This document shows, one piece after another, positions 18,137 through 27,025 of a stretch of DNA of 64,000 nucleotides. Position numbers and translations under genes: made by a program. The stretch is taken from contig NTKK01000003.1 in NCBI GenBank assembly GCA_002457675.1, forward strand, positions 142,668-206,667. The letters run 5' to 3'. Source of the DNA: Bacteroidetes bacterium MED-G17. Lineage in GTDB: Bacteria > Bacteroidota > Bacteroidia > NS11-12g > UBA9320. How positions within the stretch are numbered: position 1 is the stretch's first letter; each line of letters starts with the position of its first letter. Below the pieces are notes generated by a model that saw only the letters and a program-made list of their open reading frames with translations, was not told where the DNA came from and ran no database searches.

Positions 18137-19702
18137 CTAATCTCCAAAATTTTGTTTTTTAGAGATGCGAAAAGTTTTATAAACACTAAAGGAAACAAGT
18201 GTTAAGATCAAAAATAAGCCCCCTATGGATAAGTAGTATAATGTAAGCACAAATAATCCGGCTACAAAAAATGCCACCAAAGCAGTTAAAAACCATCCTG
18301 ATATTACGTTAATTACGCCTGCGACTCTCGCACCAGCAGTATCTTTTTTCCAGGCTCTATCTGCAAGTGAAGTGCCCATTGCGACCATGAAAGTTACATA
18401 GGTTGTTGATAATGGCAATTTATTATTTGTAGCATAGGCAATAACCATACTTGCTACCGATAAGTTTACCGAAGCCCTTAATAAATCGTAGGCAGGGGCT
18501 TCTGGCTTATCAAGCCAAGCAGGTATCTTAAAGCGATTATTTATCCATATTTTGGTTTTTTCCGGCAATAATTTATTAAAAGCTGTAAAAACAATGGTAA
18601 ATAATCGGACAATTGTATTTGAAAATATATTTGATTTAAATCTTTCATTTTTGACATTTTGACTTGAAAGTTTAATTTCAGTTAGGGTTACTTTTTTCGC
18701 TTTTTTGGATAACCATAAAGTTATTATCATTACCACACCGGCACCGAATAAAATCAAAAATGGAGTGGGAACATTACCAGCCAAATCATTCATAAGCAAG
18801 TTTTCTGCTGAATCACCAGAATTCATCCATATTTGGTAACTCTGAAAACCTGCAACAGGCACACCAATAAAATTTACTAAATCGTTGCTAGCAAATGCCA
18901 TAGCCAAGGTAAAGACACCGAACAATACGGTTATTTTCAATATATTAACTTTTAATGCTTTATGAAGTATGTATATTATTACACTTAAAACAGTCGCTGT
19001 AAAAGCTATTATTTGTAAGGCATTTTGTTTAACATAAATCATTTGATCAATGCTAAGAAAATTTGATTTTTTAAGACCTTTCACAACCAATAAATAGGAT
19101 AAAAATGAAAATGCTAAACCCGTGTAAAGAGCGATGCCAACTGCTGAATTCTCTAAATAGTTGTAAGAAAAAATTACGCGAACAACATATTGCACAATAG
19201 CACCAGCTGCAAAAGCAATTCCAACAGAATACAAGATGCCTTGTATAATTTTCAAGGCTTTCTCCGAATTAATAAAATCCAATAGTTCCGATGAATTACC
19301 TTCAAAGTTTATTTTTAAATAAGCAGTAATTACGGCTGCTCCTAAAAGTTCGAAAACGATTGAAACGGTTGTCGAAGTAGGTAAGCCTAAAGTATTGAAT
19401 ACATCTAGCAAAAATATGTCGGTAAGCATTACTGCTAAAAAGATATAAAGTAAGTTTTGGAAAGTGAACAAATTAGGGTTGAAGATGCCTTTTCGGGCTA
19501 CCTCCATCATTTGGCCCGACAAAAGAGCTCCTGTCAAAATCCCAATGGAAGCCAATATGAGAATGGTCCTGACCTTGGTGACCTTACTACCAATCGCAGA
19601 ATTCAGGAAATTGACTGCATCGTTACTTACACCCACTATCAAATCGATAATGGCCAATAAAAATAATAAGGCAACCAAGACCATCAAAAGCGAAGGATTC
19701 AT
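18137..19702 (-). CDS. PiT-family inorganic phosphate transporter
   Basis: A 521-residue inner-membrane transporter of the PiT family, which couples phosphate uptake to a cation gradient. The two inverted-repeat signatures of the family are present: GVSNDAVNFLNSAIGSK near the N-terminus and FASNDLVNFIGVPVAG in the middle. About ten or more hydrophobic segments surround a hydrophilic loop near residues 345-425. I prefer the ATG at 19702, because the TTG at 19714 falls inside a perfect -7 box (19712-19719). It is divergent from a second phosphate transporter of unrelated family. Confidence 0.9.
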   Translation of the reverse strand: MNPSLLMVLVALLFLLAIIDLIVGVSNDAVNFLNSAIGSKVTKVRTILILASIGILTGALLSGQMMEVARKGIFNPNLFTFQNLLYIFLAVMLTDIFLLDVFNTLGLPTSTTVSIVFELLGAAVITAYLKINFEGNSSELLDFINSEKALKIIQGILYSVGIAFAAGAIVQYVVRVIFSYNYLENSAVGIALYTGLAFSFLSYLLVVKGLKKSNFLSIDQMIYVKQNALQIIAFTATVLSVIIYILHKALKVNILKITVLFGVFTLAMAFASNDLVNFIGVPVAGFQSYQIWMNSGDSAENLLMNDLAGNVPTPFLILFGAGVVMIITLWLSKKAKKVTLTEIKLSSQNVKNERFKSNIFSNTIVRLFTIVFTAFNKLLPEKTKIWINNRFKIPAWLDKPEAPAYDLLRASVNLSVASMVIAYATNNKLPLSTTYVTFMVAMGTSLADRAWKKDTAGARVAGVINVISGWFLTALVAFFVAGLFVLTLYYLSIGGLFLILTLVSFSVYKTFRISKKQNFGD

Positions 19703-19711
19703 GCTTGCCTT

Positions 19712-19719
19712 CAAAAGTA
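19712..19719 (-). promoter_or_regulatory. -7 box of the PiT transporter gene
   Basis: TACTTTTG on the minus strand matches TAnnTTTG and ends 9 nt before the ATG at 19702. It contains the spurious upstream TTG start. Confidence 0.6.
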
Positions 19720-19849
19720 AAATTTATGGAACAGATAAGAAAGAGGCTTTTATGTCTATTATGCAAAATGTTGATTATCAACAAAAAGTATTATTTGAGA
19801 ATTACAATTTCTTTACAAAGACCTAACCTATTTGCTAAAAAAACAATCT

Positions 19850-19857
19850 TAACTTTG
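19850..19857 (+). promoter_or_regulatory. -7 box 4 nt before the Na/Pi cotransporter start
   Basis: TAACTTTG matches TAnnTTTG and is followed by TTGT and then the TTG start at 19862, a leaderless arrangement. The TAA of the box is also the in-frame stop, so no earlier start is possible. Confidence 0.65.
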
Positions 19858-19861
19858 TTGT

Positions 19862-21547
19862 TTGCCAATAGTAGAAGTTATAAAGTTGTTAGGCTCAATT
19901 GCCTTTTTTATTTTTGGAATGCACCTGATGAGTGACGGTGTAAACCGATTGGCAAGTGGCAATTTTAAAGCTGTAATAAATGCGATGTCAGGAAATCGAT
20001 TCACTGGCATTTTAACTGGCTTTTTTTCAACTTCTATTGTACAATCTTCTTCAACTATAACTGTTTTAATTGTCAGTTTTGTTAATGCGAAGTTGATTAG
20101 TCTAAAACAATCGATATACCTTGTTCTAGGGTCGAATATCGGCACTACGCTTACCGCATGGCTGATATTATTCCTAGGATTTGGTGATGTTTCATTTAGC
20201 AATCCAGATTATATTCTTCCCTTATTGGTCATTGCAGTTCCAATATATTTTTCAAGAAATAATCAGTTACGATCATTTGGGACACTCACCATAGGTTTTG
20301 TCATATTGGTCTTTGGTTTAGCAGAGTTGAAAAGTACGGTAATTGGTTTTGATTTAAGTAACAATATTTATTTCACTGAGCTTGTGGAGAATAATAACCA
20401 AGAAGGAATAAAAGGTGTTTTTAGTTTTTTTCTTTTGGGTTTGGTATTTACATCACTTATTCAAAGCTCAAGTGCAGCCTTGGCACTTACACTTGCCATG
20501 GTTGTTGATGGCCTTTCTTTCGAATTGGCAGCTGGGATGATTCTGGGTGCTAATCTCGGTACTACTATAACCTGCAACTTAGCAGCAATAGTTGCAAATA
20601 CTGAGGCAAAAAAAGCTGCGCGGGCTCATTTCGTAATTAATTTAATGGGTATTTTATGGGCATTCCCACTATTTTATGTTTTGCTTTCATTGGTGGGCAA
20701 TTTATTTGATTATTTGTTGCCGATTATTGGTTTACAGGGAACACAAGAAATAATTCAATACGAACTTGCTTTGTTTCACACGGGTTTCAACCTAATTAAT
20801 GTGGTGTTAGTGGTGTGGTTTGTGCCATTTATTGAAAAGATGGCATCAAGATTGGTTTTTGCAGCAGAAGTAAATGAACAAAGCAGAAAAGACAACTTAT
20901 TAAATCCAATTTTTACATCATCATCTGATTATTCAATGTTAAAAGTGCACGATGAAGTGCATGGGTTTTTGGATTTAAATTTGGAAATGATGGAGCTTTT
21001 TGGAACCCTCATTAATCAAAAGGATCAAGATAAACAGCAGGATGTGATAAACAAAATAATCGATTTAGAGGAAAAGTCGGATTCGCTTGAATTAAAAATT
21101 GCATCTGTGCTCACACGAATTGCCCAAAATGGCGATGGAAATGATAATCAAATCAGAAAACAACTCATAATCGTAACTGAATTAGAGAGAATTGCAGATA
21201 AAATTTATGATTTATCTGAGCTTTTTCAACAAAAAAGAGAAAATAAGATTTGGTTTATTCAAAAGCAGAGAGATGCCCTTTTACTATTGTTGCAAGATTG
21301 TATCCTTATATTACACACATTAAAAAAGATCCTTAAAAATAAAGAAAATGCAATTGAGCTCTCAAACTTTTCGATGCTGTGTGAACGCTTAAATCAAGAT
21401 ATGAAAAACATAAAAAGAAATCATTATGCAAGCATCCAAAAAGGAAACTATAAAATAAAGAGTGGTGTTATTTTTAACAATATGTTTACGACCTTGGCGA
21501 GCATTGAAGAAAATACAGGTATTATTTTTTCAGAAATTATCGAATAG
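19862..21547 (+). CDS. Na/Pi cotransporter family protein with PhoU-like domain
   Basis: A 561-residue sodium/phosphate cotransporter (NptA/YjbB type). The two QSSS repeats are clear: STSIVQSSSTITVLIV followed by GSNIGTTLTAW, and LIQSSSAALALTL followed by GANLGTTITCN. The C-terminal ~200 residues are helical and resemble PhoU. The start must be the TTG at 19862. The next Met is inside the first membrane helix (residue 20), and an in-frame stop lies 4 codons upstream. Divergent from the PiT gene, so two unrelated phosphate systems share a 160-bp intergenic region. Direction of transport (import or export) cannot be read from sequence. Confidence 0.9.
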   Translation: MPIVEVIKLLGSIAFFIFGMHLMSDGVNRLASGNFKAVINAMSGNRFTGILTGFFSTSIVQSSSTITVLIVSFVNAKLISLKQSIYLVLGSNIGTTLTAWLILFLGFGDVSFSNPDYILPLLVIAVPIYFSRNNQLRSFGTLTIGFVILVFGLAELKSTVIGFDLSNNIYFTELVENNNQEGIKGVFSFFLLGLVFTSLIQSSSAALALTLAMVVDGLSFELAAGMILGANLGTTITCNLAAIVANTEAKKAARAHFVINLMGILWAFPLFYVLLSLVGNLFDYLLPIIGLQGTQEIIQYELALFHTGFNLINVVLVVWFVPFIEKMASRLVFAAEVNEQSRKDNLLNPIFTSSSDYSMLKVHDEVHGFLDLNLEMMELFGTLINQKDQDKQQDVINKIIDLEEKSDSLELKIASVLTRIAQNGDGNDNQIRKQLIIVTELERIADKIYDLSELFQQKRENKIWFIQKQRDALLLLLQDCILILHTLKKILKNKENAIELSNFSMLCERLNQDMKNIKRNHYASIQKGNYKIKSGVIFNNMFTTLASIEENTGIIFSEIIE

Positions 21548-21605
21548 CAATTCTGACAAATCGACATATTTTACAATTGGTTAATCTTTTGCTTAGACAT
21601 TAAAT

Positions 21606-23414
21606 ATGCAAAAAGGAAAAATATCTGTAAATACGGAAAACATATTTCCAATAATCAAAAAATTTCTTTACACAGATAATGAGATATTTTTGAGAGAGCT
21701 GGTCTCTAATGCTGTAGATGCTTCTCAGAAACTAAAATATTTCGCTTCAAAAGGTGATTTTGAAGGGAAAACCAACGACTTAAAAATCAACGTAAAGTTG
21801 GACGAAAAGAAAAAAACTTTAACCATTAGCGATATGGGTATTGGTATGACCGCAGAGGAGATAGAAAAGTACATTAACCAAATCGCTTTTTCTGGTGCAG
21901 AGGAATTTGTCGAAAAATACAAGGATTCAAAGGAAGACACCAACATTATTGGTCATTTTGGACTTGGCTTTTATTCAGCATTTATGGTAGCGGATAAAGT
22001 AGAAATTGATACCTTAAGCTACAAAAAAGATTCAGAACCCGCTCGTTGGACTTGCACAGGGAGTACAGATTTTAAAATCACCAAGGGTAAAAGAAAAAAA
22101 ATTGGTACCGACATCATTCTGCACATTAATGAAGAATCAGTTGAGTTTTTAGATAAATTTAAGATTAAGAATCTTTTGAGTAAGTATGCAAAATTTTTAC
22201 CCATTGCCATATGGTTTGATGATGAAAACATCAACAATACAAGTCCTATTTGGAAAAAAAATCCAGCTGATTTAGATGAGAAAGAGTATAAAGATTTTTA
22301 TAAGGAATTGTATCCAATCGAAGATGAACCACTTTTTTGGATTCACTTAAATGTTGATTTCCCATTTAATCTCACGGGAGTTCTGTATTTCCCTAAATTA
22401 AAAAAGGACATCGATCCCAATAGGAACAAAATTCAACTTTACAGTAATCAGGTATTCGTGACAGACAATGTAGAAGATATTGTGCCCGATTACCTTATGC
22501 TTTTACATGGCATCTTGGATTCTCCAGATATTCCATTAAACGTTTCTAGAAGCAGCCTCCAGGCAGATGGGAATGTGAAAAAAATCACTTCTCACATTAG
22601 CAAAAAAGTATCGGATAAACTTCATGAAATATTCAAAAAAGACCGCAATGATTTTGAAGAGAAATGGGAAAGCATGAGCATTTTTGTTAAATATGGAATG
22701 ATCAATGATGAAAAATTTTATGACCGAGCACAAAATTTTGCTTTATTGAAAGACACCAACAACAACCATATGCTCATTGATGAGTTTACTGATAAAATAG
22801 AAATTAGTCAAAAGGACAAAGAAGGTAACCGAATTGCGCTTTATACAAACAACAAAGAGGAACAAATTACTTTTGTTCAAGCCGCAACAAAAAAAGGCTT
22901 TTTAGTACTTGAATTAAATGAAATCATAGACAATCATCTAGTAAGCGCTTTCGAATCAAAATTTGAGAAAGTACAGTTTAAAAGAGTCGATGCTGATAGT
23001 TTGTCAAAATTGGTGCAGCAAGAGTTAGAAATAGAGTCGACATTATCAGATGATGAAAAAGAAAAACTTGTTGAGCAATTCAAAAGTCAAATTCAAAATG
23101 AAAATTGTGTTATTGAAACTGTAGCCCAAGGTTCGGAGGATAATTTTGTCACAATTACAAAATCAGAGTTTGACAGAAGAATGCGAGAAATGTATAGTGT
23201 GGGGGGGGGCAATCCTTTTGGACAAATGCCAGAAAAGCACAACCTAGTAATTAACTTAAATCATCCTAATGCAAAAAAAATCTTAAGCTTTAGTGATGAA
23301 CAAAGGCGTAAAAATGCTATCCAACACGTGTATGACTTGGCTTTGCTCTCTCAAAATATGTTGAAGGGAGAGGATTTGCTAAGGTTTGTAGAGAGAACCT
23401 CAGAAAAAATATAA
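21606..23414 (+). CDS. htpG: Molecular chaperone HtpG (Hsp90)
   Basis: Bacterial Hsp90, a cytosolic ATP-dependent chaperone of 602 residues. The GHKL ATPase motifs are visible: FLRELVSNAVDAS, SDMGIGMTAEEI and IIGHFGLGFYSAFMV. The middle domain contains NVSRSSLQAD with the conserved Arg, and the C-terminal dimerisation domain follows. A run of nine G bases (23201-23209) encodes part of a Gly-Gly-Gly linker near residue 533, which is unusual in so AT-rich a gene. The next gene starts 4 nt after the stop. Confidence 0.96.
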   Translation: MQKGKISVNTENIFPIIKKFLYTDNEIFLRELVSNAVDASQKLKYFASKGDFEGKTNDLKINVKLDEKKKTLTISDMGIGMTAEEIEKYINQIAFSGAEEFVEKYKDSKEDTNIIGHFGLGFYSAFMVADKVEIDTLSYKKDSEPARWTCTGSTDFKITKGKRKKIGTDIILHINEESVEFLDKFKIKNLLSKYAKFLPIAIWFDDENINNTSPIWKKNPADLDEKEYKDFYKELYPIEDEPLFWIHLNVDFPFNLTGVLYFPKLKKDIDPNRNKIQLYSNQVFVTDNVEDIVPDYLMLLHGILDSPDIPLNVSRSSLQADGNVKKITSHISKKVSDKLHEIFKKDRNDFEEKWESMSIFVKYGMINDEKFYDRAQNFALLKDTNNNHMLIDEFTDKIEISQKDKEGNRIALYTNNKEEQITFVQAATKKGFLVLELNEIIDNHLVSAFESKFEKVQFKRVDADSLSKLVQQELEIESTLSDDEKEKLVEQFKSQIQNENCVIETVAQGSEDNFVTITKSEFDRRMREMYSVGGGNPFGQMPEKHNLVINLNHPNAKKILSFSDEQRRKNAIQHVYDLALLSQNMLKGEDLLRFVERTSEKI

Positions 23415-23418
23415 GCCT

Positions 23419-23856
23419 TTGGATAAAGTTTATTTCAAAAGCGCAAAAGATCCACTTTTTCGTTCTATAATGTATGGCACCGTTATTTTTTTGTTTGTGC
23501 TTAGTACCATACAATATTTAACAAGCAAGACCCTTAACACCAGTGATATATTTGGCCATCTTACCTTATTGCTTACCAATGGTTTACTCATTTCCATAAT
23601 TGAGGGCACAAACTATAGTATTGACAAACAACATGTCTATTATAGATCAAGTTTTTTGAGAGGAAAAATTCCCATAAACAAGATAACAAAATTGGAAGTT
23701 GGAAAAACAATGTGGGTAGGGTATAGGCCGGCAACTTCAAGAAATGGAATTGTAGTGCATTATGGCAAATACCGCAAAATTTATTTTAGCCCAAGATCAA
23801 ACGAAAAATTTGTTGAGATTTTATCAAAAATAAACGAAGATTTAATAGTAGAATAG
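23419..23856 (+). CDS. Membrane protein with bacterial PH-like domain
   Basis: A 145-residue protein with two predicted transmembrane helices (about 17-34 and 42-60). They are followed by a beta-rich part (SIDKQHVYYRSSFLRGKIPI, then YRPATSRNGIVVHYGKY) typical of bacterial PH-like domains. It starts with TTG 4 nt after the htpG stop, so it is probably co-transcribed with htpG. Function is unknown; relatives in Bacteroidota are small uncharacterised membrane proteins. Confidence 0.7.
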   Translation: MDKVYFKSAKDPLFRSIMYGTVIFLFVLSTIQYLTSKTLNTSDIFGHLTLLLTNGLLISIIEGTNYSIDKQHVYYRSSFLRGKIPINKITKLEVGKTMWVGYRPATSRNGIVVHYGKYRKIYFSPRSNEKFVEILSKINEDLIVE

Positions 23857-23867
23857 ATGAATAAATC

Positions 23868-23894
23868 AACTTATGGTTTTTCTTACCATAAGTT
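23868..23894. promoter_or_regulatory. Palindromic operator at the susC promoter
   Basis: A perfect inverted repeat has 10-bp arms AACTTATGGT (23868-23877) and ACCATAAGTT (23885-23894) and a 7-nt spacer. It ends 2 nt before the susC -7 box and covers the expected -33 region. Two related copies lie in the 36934-37060 intergenic region next to a Nudix-type regulator gene. I infer it is that regulator's binding site. Confidence 0.7.
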
Positions 23895-23896
23895 TA

Positions 23897-23904
23897 TATA
23901 TTTG
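23897..23904 (+). promoter_or_regulatory. -7 box of the susC operon
   Basis: TATATTTG matches TAnnTTTG exactly and lies 18 nt before the susC ATG. Its upstream flank is the palindrome at 23868-23894. Confidence 0.65.
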
Positions 23905-23922
23905 TTGCAGATAGGTTAACAA

Positions 23923-26900
23923 ATGCATAAAACTATTCCAAGCGTTATTGCCTTTTTGGTGTTTTCTACGGCCTCTTTCGGCCAAAATAAAATCCAGATT
24001 AGTGGGCAAGTGACTGATGATGAAAACCAAGCTATTATTGGTGTTGCCGTCCTTGAAACTGTATCCAATTCAGGTGCTTTTACAGACGAGAATGGGAATT
24101 ATGTTCTCGATATTACTTCATTTAGAGACTCAGCAACAATTTATTTTGAAATGGAGAATTTTCAGACAGAGAAAAGGGTTGTTTACGGAACGTCTATTTT
24201 AAATGTAAAACTAGTTAATGACGTAAATAAGCTAAATGAAGTTTTGGTAGTGGGTTATGGTAGCGCTTCAAAAAAGGAACTTACTGGTGCTACTACCCAA
24301 GTTGGAAAAGAAAATATTGAAAAGTTGAATATTCCGAGATTGGATCAAGCATTACAAGGTCAAGTCGCGGGTGTCAATATTGGCACCAATTCTGGGTCGC
24401 CTGGTGGTACATCAAACATCAGAATTCGTGGACTTTCAACATTTGGAGACAATGATCCATTAATCGTTGTTGATGGCGTTATTTATGACTCTGATGGTTT
24501 AAATTCTTTAAATCCCAACGATATTGAATCGGTTAACATACTAAAAGATGCTACTGCAGGAATCTACGGAGTGAGAGCAGCAAACGGGGTCATACTAATC
24601 GAGACCAAAAAAGGAAGAAGAAATACAAAGCCACAAATTACCTTGAGTAGTTATTTTGGAACACAACAAGCCGTAAATCAACTCGACCTTCTTAATGCAA
24701 CTGAATATGCAGTGATAAAAAATGAAATGTTCGGAACCGCTGGCGAACAGCTTCCTTTCCCAAATGCACAACTTGGTGAAGGAACAGACTGGCAAAAAGC
24801 TGTTTTTTCCAATGCTTCAATACAAAACCACAACATTAGTATACAAGGTGGATCAAAAAATACAAGCTATTCTCTTGGTGGAAGTTACTTTTTGCAAAAT
24901 GGTATTGTGGGAAATGAAAAAGCAAACTTTGAAAGGCTAAATGGCCGGGTAAATATCACAACGAAATTGTCTGAAAGACTGAGATTGAATTCGATATTCC
25001 TGTATACTAAAGAAACAAGAAACGCTTTGCCTGAAAACGGTATTGGTTCTGTCTTGTACAATACAATCAATGCATTTCCAACTGCACCAATTAAAACAGT
25101 TGAAGGAAGATATAGCTACCTTGAGGAGGTTAATGATATCATCAACCCAATCGCTCAGATGGAAAATACATACAATACGTCATGGGTGAATAAATTTGTT
25201 GGTAAAGAAGAAATTGCCTTTGACATTACCAAAAACTTAGTTTTTACAAATCGTTTAAACTATAACGTGGCATTGTTAGATGGTAAGGTGTTCTCCCCTC
25301 TCGTTTGGTACGGCCCCGGTAAATATGCCAACAATGCAGCAAATGAAGACTTGGATCCAGTTCAAGTGGAGATTGCAGATGGTGTGCAGATAGATAGAGG
25401 TGCGAGTGTATCCGAGTCAAGAACAACATATACTGATTTGAATTACGAAGGATTCTTGAATCATAAAAAGAACATAACACCAAACCAAACCCTGAAAAGT
25501 ACGCTAGGATGGTCAGTCTTTAAGAGGAGAGGGGAAAACCTATCAGGAACCGCATTCAACATACCAAATAATTCGAAGGACTATGCCGATATTTCAGCAA
25601 ACTTAGCTTCTGGAGGATTCTTGAATAATGTAAGCTCTTACGAATTTGAAGAACGACTGGTTTCCGTATTTCTAAGGACTGAATACAATAGAGAAGATCG
25701 TTATCTACTATCTGGAATTTTAAGAAGGGATGGGTCATCAAAATTTGGTCCAAATAATCGTTTTGGATTATTTCCTACACTCTCTGCAGGGTGGTTGCTT
25801 TCGGAAGAGCCATTCTTCAAGAGTGATGTAATTTCCTTCGCAAAAATTAGGACAAGTTTTGGTGTTAGCGGCAATGATCAAATTGAAAATTTTGCATATC
25901 GAGCGCAACTTAATGGCGAAGGTGTTTATGTGTTTGACGATATTATTACCATTGGAACCGCTATCGGTCGAGCTGCAAACCCTGACCTAAAATGGGAAAC
26001 AACTCGACAGTTCAATATAGGCGCCGACATCATTTTATTTAATAGACTAAATACCACAGTGAATTATTTTGTTAAAAATACTTTTGACTTACTATTTCAA
26101 CCAGATGTTTCTGGTATAATCGGTTCGTATGGACCCGGCGGATACCCACCAATTATTAATGCAGGTAATGTGAGCAATAAAGGAGTTGAGTTGGAAATGC
26201 GCTACAGCACAAATTCAAAAAGAGCATTGAAGTTAAATGCTGCATATAACGTCACCTATCTCAACAATGAGGTAACTGAGACACCACAAGGTGTCGATTT
26301 CCTTCCAGGAGCAAGCTTTGGTGTTGGAGGCAATGTGGCTACACGTTTTGAAAAAGGCTTTCCTATTGGTTATTTCCACGGATATCAAACAGATGGGGTT
26401 TTTCAAACACAAGAAGAAATTGACAATGCATCTGTGATACAGGAAGGAGCAAAGCCAGGTGATTTTAGATTTGTTGACCAAGACGGCGACGGACAAATTA
26501 GCTTTAGCGATGATTCAGATAAAACCATGATTGGTACTCCAATCCCAAAAGTTACCATGGGTTTCAATTTCAATTTGATTTTTAAAGGCTTTGATTTATC
26601 TGGTAATTTGTATGTAGCATTGGGACATGAAATTATTAGAAATTATGAGCGACAACAACCTTATGCCAATCAATTGGCTTATGCGCTTGACAGATGGACA
26701 GGTCCTAATTCAACCAATGATCAGGCTAGAATTACAACAGAGCTTAACAGAAATGGTGTTTTCTCCGATTTTTATGTTGAAAGCGGTGATTTCGCAAGAC
26801 TCAGGAATCTACAAATCGGATATACATTACCAACTAAATTTACTTCAAAAGCAGCTATTCAGAGTATGAGGGTATATCTATCGGCCAACAACCTTTTAAC

Positions 26901-27024
26901 TTTAACCAGATACATGGGCTATGATCCTGATGTAAGTTCAGGTTCAGCACTAGCTGTAGGTATAGACAACGGTTTTTATCCGCAGGCAAAAACTTTTATG
27001 GGTGGAATTTCAATAAGACTATAA
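23923..27024 (+). CDS. SusC/RagA-family TonB-linked outer-membrane transporter
   Basis: The 1033-residue protein imports oligosaccharides across the outer membrane together with the following SusD. A signal peptide (1-20) precedes a carboxypeptidase-regulatory-like domain (about 25-105, ISGQVTDDENQAIIGVAV). Then come the SusC hallmark NEVLVVGYGSASKKELTGAT, a plug domain (about 118-235), and a long barrel ending in ISIRL. A DQDGDGQISFSDDSD calcium-loop-like segment near residue 850 is common in the family. It is first in a six-gene run with SusD, a PKD lipoprotein and two GH16 enzymes, which points to a beta-glucan substrate. Confidence 0.95.
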   Translation: MHKTIPSVIAFLVFSTASFGQNKIQISGQVTDDENQAIIGVAVLETVSNSGAFTDENGNYVLDITSFRDSATIYFEMENFQTEKRVVYGTSILNVKLVNDVNKLNEVLVVGYGSASKKELTGATTQVGKENIEKLNIPRLDQALQGQVAGVNIGTNSGSPGGTSNIRIRGLSTFGDNDPLIVVDGVIYDSDGLNSLNPNDIESVNILKDATAGIYGVRAANGVILIETKKGRRNTKPQITLSSYFGTQQAVNQLDLLNATEYAVIKNEMFGTAGEQLPFPNAQLGEGTDWQKAVFSNASIQNHNISIQGGSKNTSYSLGGSYFLQNGIVGNEKANFERLNGRVNITTKLSERLRLNSIFLYTKETRNALPENGIGSVLYNTINAFPTAPIKTVEGRYSYLEEVNDIINPIAQMENTYNTSWVNKFVGKEEIAFDITKNLVFTNRLNYNVALLDGKVFSPLVWYGPGKYANNAANEDLDPVQVEIADGVQIDRGASVSESRTTYTDLNYEGFLNHKKNITPNQTLKSTLGWSVFKRRGENLSGTAFNIPNNSKDYADISANLASGGFLNNVSSYEFEERLVSVFLRTEYNREDRYLLSGILRRDGSSKFGPNNRFGLFPTLSAGWLLSEEPFFKSDVISFAKIRTSFGVSGNDQIENFAYRAQLNGEGVYVFDDIITIGTAIGRAANPDLKWETTRQFNIGADIILFNRLNTTVNYFVKNTFDLLFQPDVSGIIGSYGPGGYPPIINAGNVSNKGVELEMRYSTNSKRALKLNAAYNVTYLNNEVTETPQGVDFLPGASFGVGGNVATRFEKGFPIGYFHGYQTDGVFQTQEEIDNASVIQEGAKPGDFRFVDQDGDGQISFSDDSDKTMIGTPIPKVTMGFNFNLIFKGFDLSGNLYVALGHEIIRNYERQQPYANQLAYALDRWTGPNSTNDQARITTELNRNGVFSDFYVESGDFARLRNLQIGYTLPTKFTSKAAIQSMRVYLSANNLLTLTRYMGYDPDVSSGSALAVGIDNGFYPQAKTFMGGISIRL

Positions 27025-27025
27025 A

